DNA of 7,081 bases from an uncultured Bacillota bacterium (GTDB lineage: Bacteria > Bacillota > Clostridia > Peptostreptococcales > Anaerovoracaceae): assembly GCA_946546075.1 (NCBI GenBank), contig CAMNNV010000063.1, positions 1 to 7,081 on the forward strand. The letters are read 5' to 3'. The translations under genes were made by a program, and so were the position numbers. The notes below the pieces were generated by a model. It worked only from the letters and a program-made list of their open reading frames with translations. It did not search any database and was not told the origin of the DNA. Each line of letters starts with the position of its first letter. Position 1 is the first letter of the stretch. This document shows, piece after piece, positions 5,611-7,081 of the stretch.

Positions 5611-6879
5611 CTATTCTTCTGAACTAGCATCCTCTGCACTTTCGGATGCGCTCCAGCTCTCAAGCTTTTTCTTCAGCAGGTTCGATACCACCATGACGCA
5701 GGACGCGTCGCCTGTAATGTTGACGGTGGTACGTCCCATATCGAAGATCCTGTCTACACCTGCTACCAGGGCGATACCTTCAACAGGAAGACCGACAGAC
5801 TGCAGCACGAGAGCCAGCATGATCATGCCTGCCCCAGGTACTCCTGCCGTTCCGATGGATGCCAGGGTTGCCGTCAGGACGATGGTGAGCATCTGCGTCG
5901 GCGTCAGCTGGATTCCGTAGCAGGATGCGATGAAGATGGAGCAGATCCCCTGATAGATCGCCGTTCCGTCCATGTTGATGGTAGCTCCGAGAGGAAGCAC
6001 GAAGGAGTATACATCCTTGGAAGCTCCCAGCTTCTCACAGCATCCCATATTGATCGGCAGTGTTCCCACCGAAGATGCACTGGAGAAGGCGAAAAGGATC
6101 GCCGGGGCCATCCCCTTGAAGAACTTCACAGGATTCGTCCGGCCAAGACCGCCTACTGCTGCCGAATAAACGACCACTACGTGCGCGATGTACGCCAGAT
6201 ATGCCGCCAGCAATACCTTTGCGAGTGAGCCGATGACGGCAGGGCCGCTTGCTGCGATAACAGGACACAGCAGACAGAAAACGCCGATCGGAGAAAGCTT
6301 CAGGATCATTTCCATGGCTTTCATGAAGAGCACGTTCAATGTCTCGATCCCGGCTGTCACCTTCGGTGTATGCTCACCGAGAAGGTTCGCTGCGAATCCC
6401 AGGATCAGCGCCATGACGATGACCTGGAGCATGTTGGCCTCATAGATCGGTGCCAGGAAGTTTTGCGGGAAGATGTTCACGATGGTGTCCATGAACGGTG
6501 TCTTCTCCGCCGCTTCATACGTCAGATCCGTCGTCGTCAGAGCCGGGAAGGATCCGCGGAACATCACGCCGAAGAACAGACCGATGGCCGTCGCGAAGGC
6601 CGTAGTGCACAGATAATACACGATGGTCGTGCCGCCGATGGCACCTACTTTACGGATGTCCTTCATGGAGACGATGCCTGCCATGATGGAGAAGAGTACG
6701 ATCGGTCCTACGATGAACTTGATCAGGTTCAGGAATATCGTTCCGAACGGTTTGATGTAACTCTCTGCGAACTCCGCATGGCTCTGCATCAGAAGCCCGA
6801 CGATGATCGCGATGATGAGCGCAATAAAAATTTGTCCTGCTAAAGAAAGTTTTCTCTTTGCAGGTTTCGTTTCAGTCAT
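5611..6879 (-). CDS. Dicarboxylate/amino acid:cation symporter (DAACS, SLC1/GltP-like)
   Basis: A 422-residue secondary transporter, normal length for the family, which takes up acidic amino acids or C4-dicarboxylates with Na+ or H+. The elevator-fold signatures are all present: hairpin 1 SSASSVGTLPINM (266-278), NMDGTA (302-307) in TM7, hairpin 2 SIGTAGVPGAG (341-351), and TM8 DRIFDMGRTTVNITGD (376-391). Asp380, Arg383, Asn387 and Asp391 match the GltPh substrate/cation residues, and the arginine favours an acidic substrate such as glutamate or aspartate over a neutral one. The C-terminal tail is Ser/Glu-rich and acidic. The start at 6879 follows AAGGAGG by seven bases; a longer frame from 6909 has no such site. 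It has its own promoter at 6923-6952 and stands alone, flanked by terminators. The exact substrate cannot be read from sequence. Confidence 0.95.
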   Translation of the reverse strand: MTETKPAKRKLSLAGQIFIALIIAIIVGLLMQSHAEFAESYIKPFGTIFLNLIKFIVGPIVLFSIMAGIVSMKDIRKVGAIGGTTIVYYLCTTAFATAIGLFFGVMFRGSFPALTTTDLTYEAAEKTPFMDTIVNIFPQNFLAPIYEANMLQVIVMALILGFAANLLGEHTPKVTAGIETLNVLFMKAMEMILKLSPIGVFCLLCPVIAASGPAVIGSLAKVLLAAYLAYIAHVVVVYSAAVGGLGRTNPVKFFKGMAPAILFAFSSASSVGTLPINMGCCEKLGASKDVYSFVLPLGATINMDGTAIYQGICSIFIASCYGIQLTPTQMLTIVLTATLASIGTAGVPGAGMIMLALVLQSVGLPVEGIALVAGVDRIFDMGRTTVNITGDASCVMVVSNLLKKKLESWSASESAEDASSEE

Positions 6880-6922
6880 CTCGATTCCTCCTTTCAGATG
6901 CCTTGTCATTTCCGTCTATTCC

Positions 6923-6952
6923 ATTATACAACGAATGGACCATCCTTGACAG
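6923..6952 (-). promoter_or_regulatory. Promoter of the symporter gene
   Basis: On the minus strand CTGTCA (6952-6947, four of six) is followed by 18 bases and a perfect TATAAT (6928-6923). The start would be near 6916, about 37 nt before the 6879 ATG. Confidence 0.55.
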
Positions 6953-6966
6953 TCCCTTGGCAGAAC

Positions 6967-7004
6967 AAAACCCGTGTCTGAGTGTCACTCATGGCACGGG
7001 TTTT
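6967..7004 (-). terminator. Bidirectional intrinsic terminator after the partial gene
   Basis: AAAACCCGTG (6967-6976) pairs with CACGGGTTTT (6995-7004), and an inner TGAGT/ACTCA stem (6979-6991) extends the hairpin. T-runs stand on both strands. Read on the minus strand it ends the gene whose stop is at 7017, and it separates that gene from the symporter promoter. Confidence 0.85.
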
Positions 7005-7016
7005 CATATCTCGGAT

Positions 7017-7081
7017 CTACTGCTCCACAGCCTTCAGCGTGCTGCGGATGAATATCATGAGCCGGTTCACGTTGTCGGCAA
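7017..7081 (-). CDS. C-terminal fragment of an unidentified protein (5' part outside window)
   Basis: The last 20 codons are visible, ending RSTLKAVEQ and TAG. The frame is open to the window edge, its codons resemble those of the neighbours, and a strong terminator follows the stop by 12 bases, all of which support a real gene. The short amphipathic, probably helical end gives no family assignment. Confidence 0.55.
   Translation of the reverse strand, partial: ADNVNRLMIFIRSTLKAVEQ

Noticed and set aside
5354..5920. Plus-strand open frame of 188 codons running from the hairpin cluster into the symporter gene
   Set aside because: Its second half is the complement of a conserved transporter, and its first half consists of hairpin sequence; no ribosome site precedes it.
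6370..6843. Plus-strand open frame of 157 codons inside the symporter gene
   Set aside because: Very rich in Asp, Arg and His, as expected for the antisense of a hydrophobic membrane protein; no independent support.
1..7081. CRISPR arrays, tRNA or rRNA genes, insertion sequences, phage attachment sites
   Set aside because: No regularly spaced direct repeats, cloverleaf or rRNA-like stretches, transposase or integrase motifs were found on either strand.

Overview
The window reads as chromosomal DNA from a Firmicute of the class Clostridia (Bacillota). Evidence: strong AGGAGG-type ribosome sites, sigma-A-like TTGAnn/TATAAT promoters, a clostridial-type SSB, and the neighbourhood rpsF-ssb-rpsR followed by a DUF2232 (YybS-like) gene and gdpP, which is also found near this position in Bacillus. 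Genus cannot be set from the sequence. No mobile element, CRISPR array, tRNA or rRNA is visible.

Layout. Positions 1-2428, minus strand: a two-gene unit with its own extended -10 promoter (-35 at 2423-2428). It holds a DUF2232 membrane protein (1599-2363) and, 12 nt later in the same frame, gdpP (1-1586, 3' end outside the window), a cyclic-di-AMP phosphodiesterase whose start lies at the PAS domain, so the usual two N-terminal membrane helices are absent. Positions 2461-3759, minus strand: the rpsF-ssb-rpsR operon (bS6, SSB, zinc-type bS18) with a promoter, a roughly 100-nt hairpin-rich leader and a strong terminator. Positions 3777-4358, minus strand: an unrecognised small exported protein. 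Positions 4449-5171, plus strand: a membrane-anchored glucosaminidase (peptidoglycan hydrolase) ending in a clear terminator. The last two genes diverge from one symmetric promoter in which both directions share a -10 element. Positions 5236-5610 carry no gene but hold a series of hairpins built on the same GGGCA/TGCCC core. Positions 5611-6879, minus strand: a dicarboxylate/amino acid:cation symporter. Positions 7017-7081: the last 20 codons of an unrecognised gene, with its terminator.

How they work together. rpsF, ssb and rpsR form a classical translation/ssDNA-maintenance operon. The DUF2232-gdpP pair would set c-di-AMP levels, a signal tied to osmotic and wall homeostasis, and the nearby wall hydrolase with its divergent exported partner fits an envelope theme; that link is inference from proximity. 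The symporter is a separate monocistronic unit. I see no clear novel multi-gene system. The best unusual signals are the symmetric bidirectional promoter, the soluble GdpP variant in frame behind DUF2232, and the repeated-core hairpin cluster.
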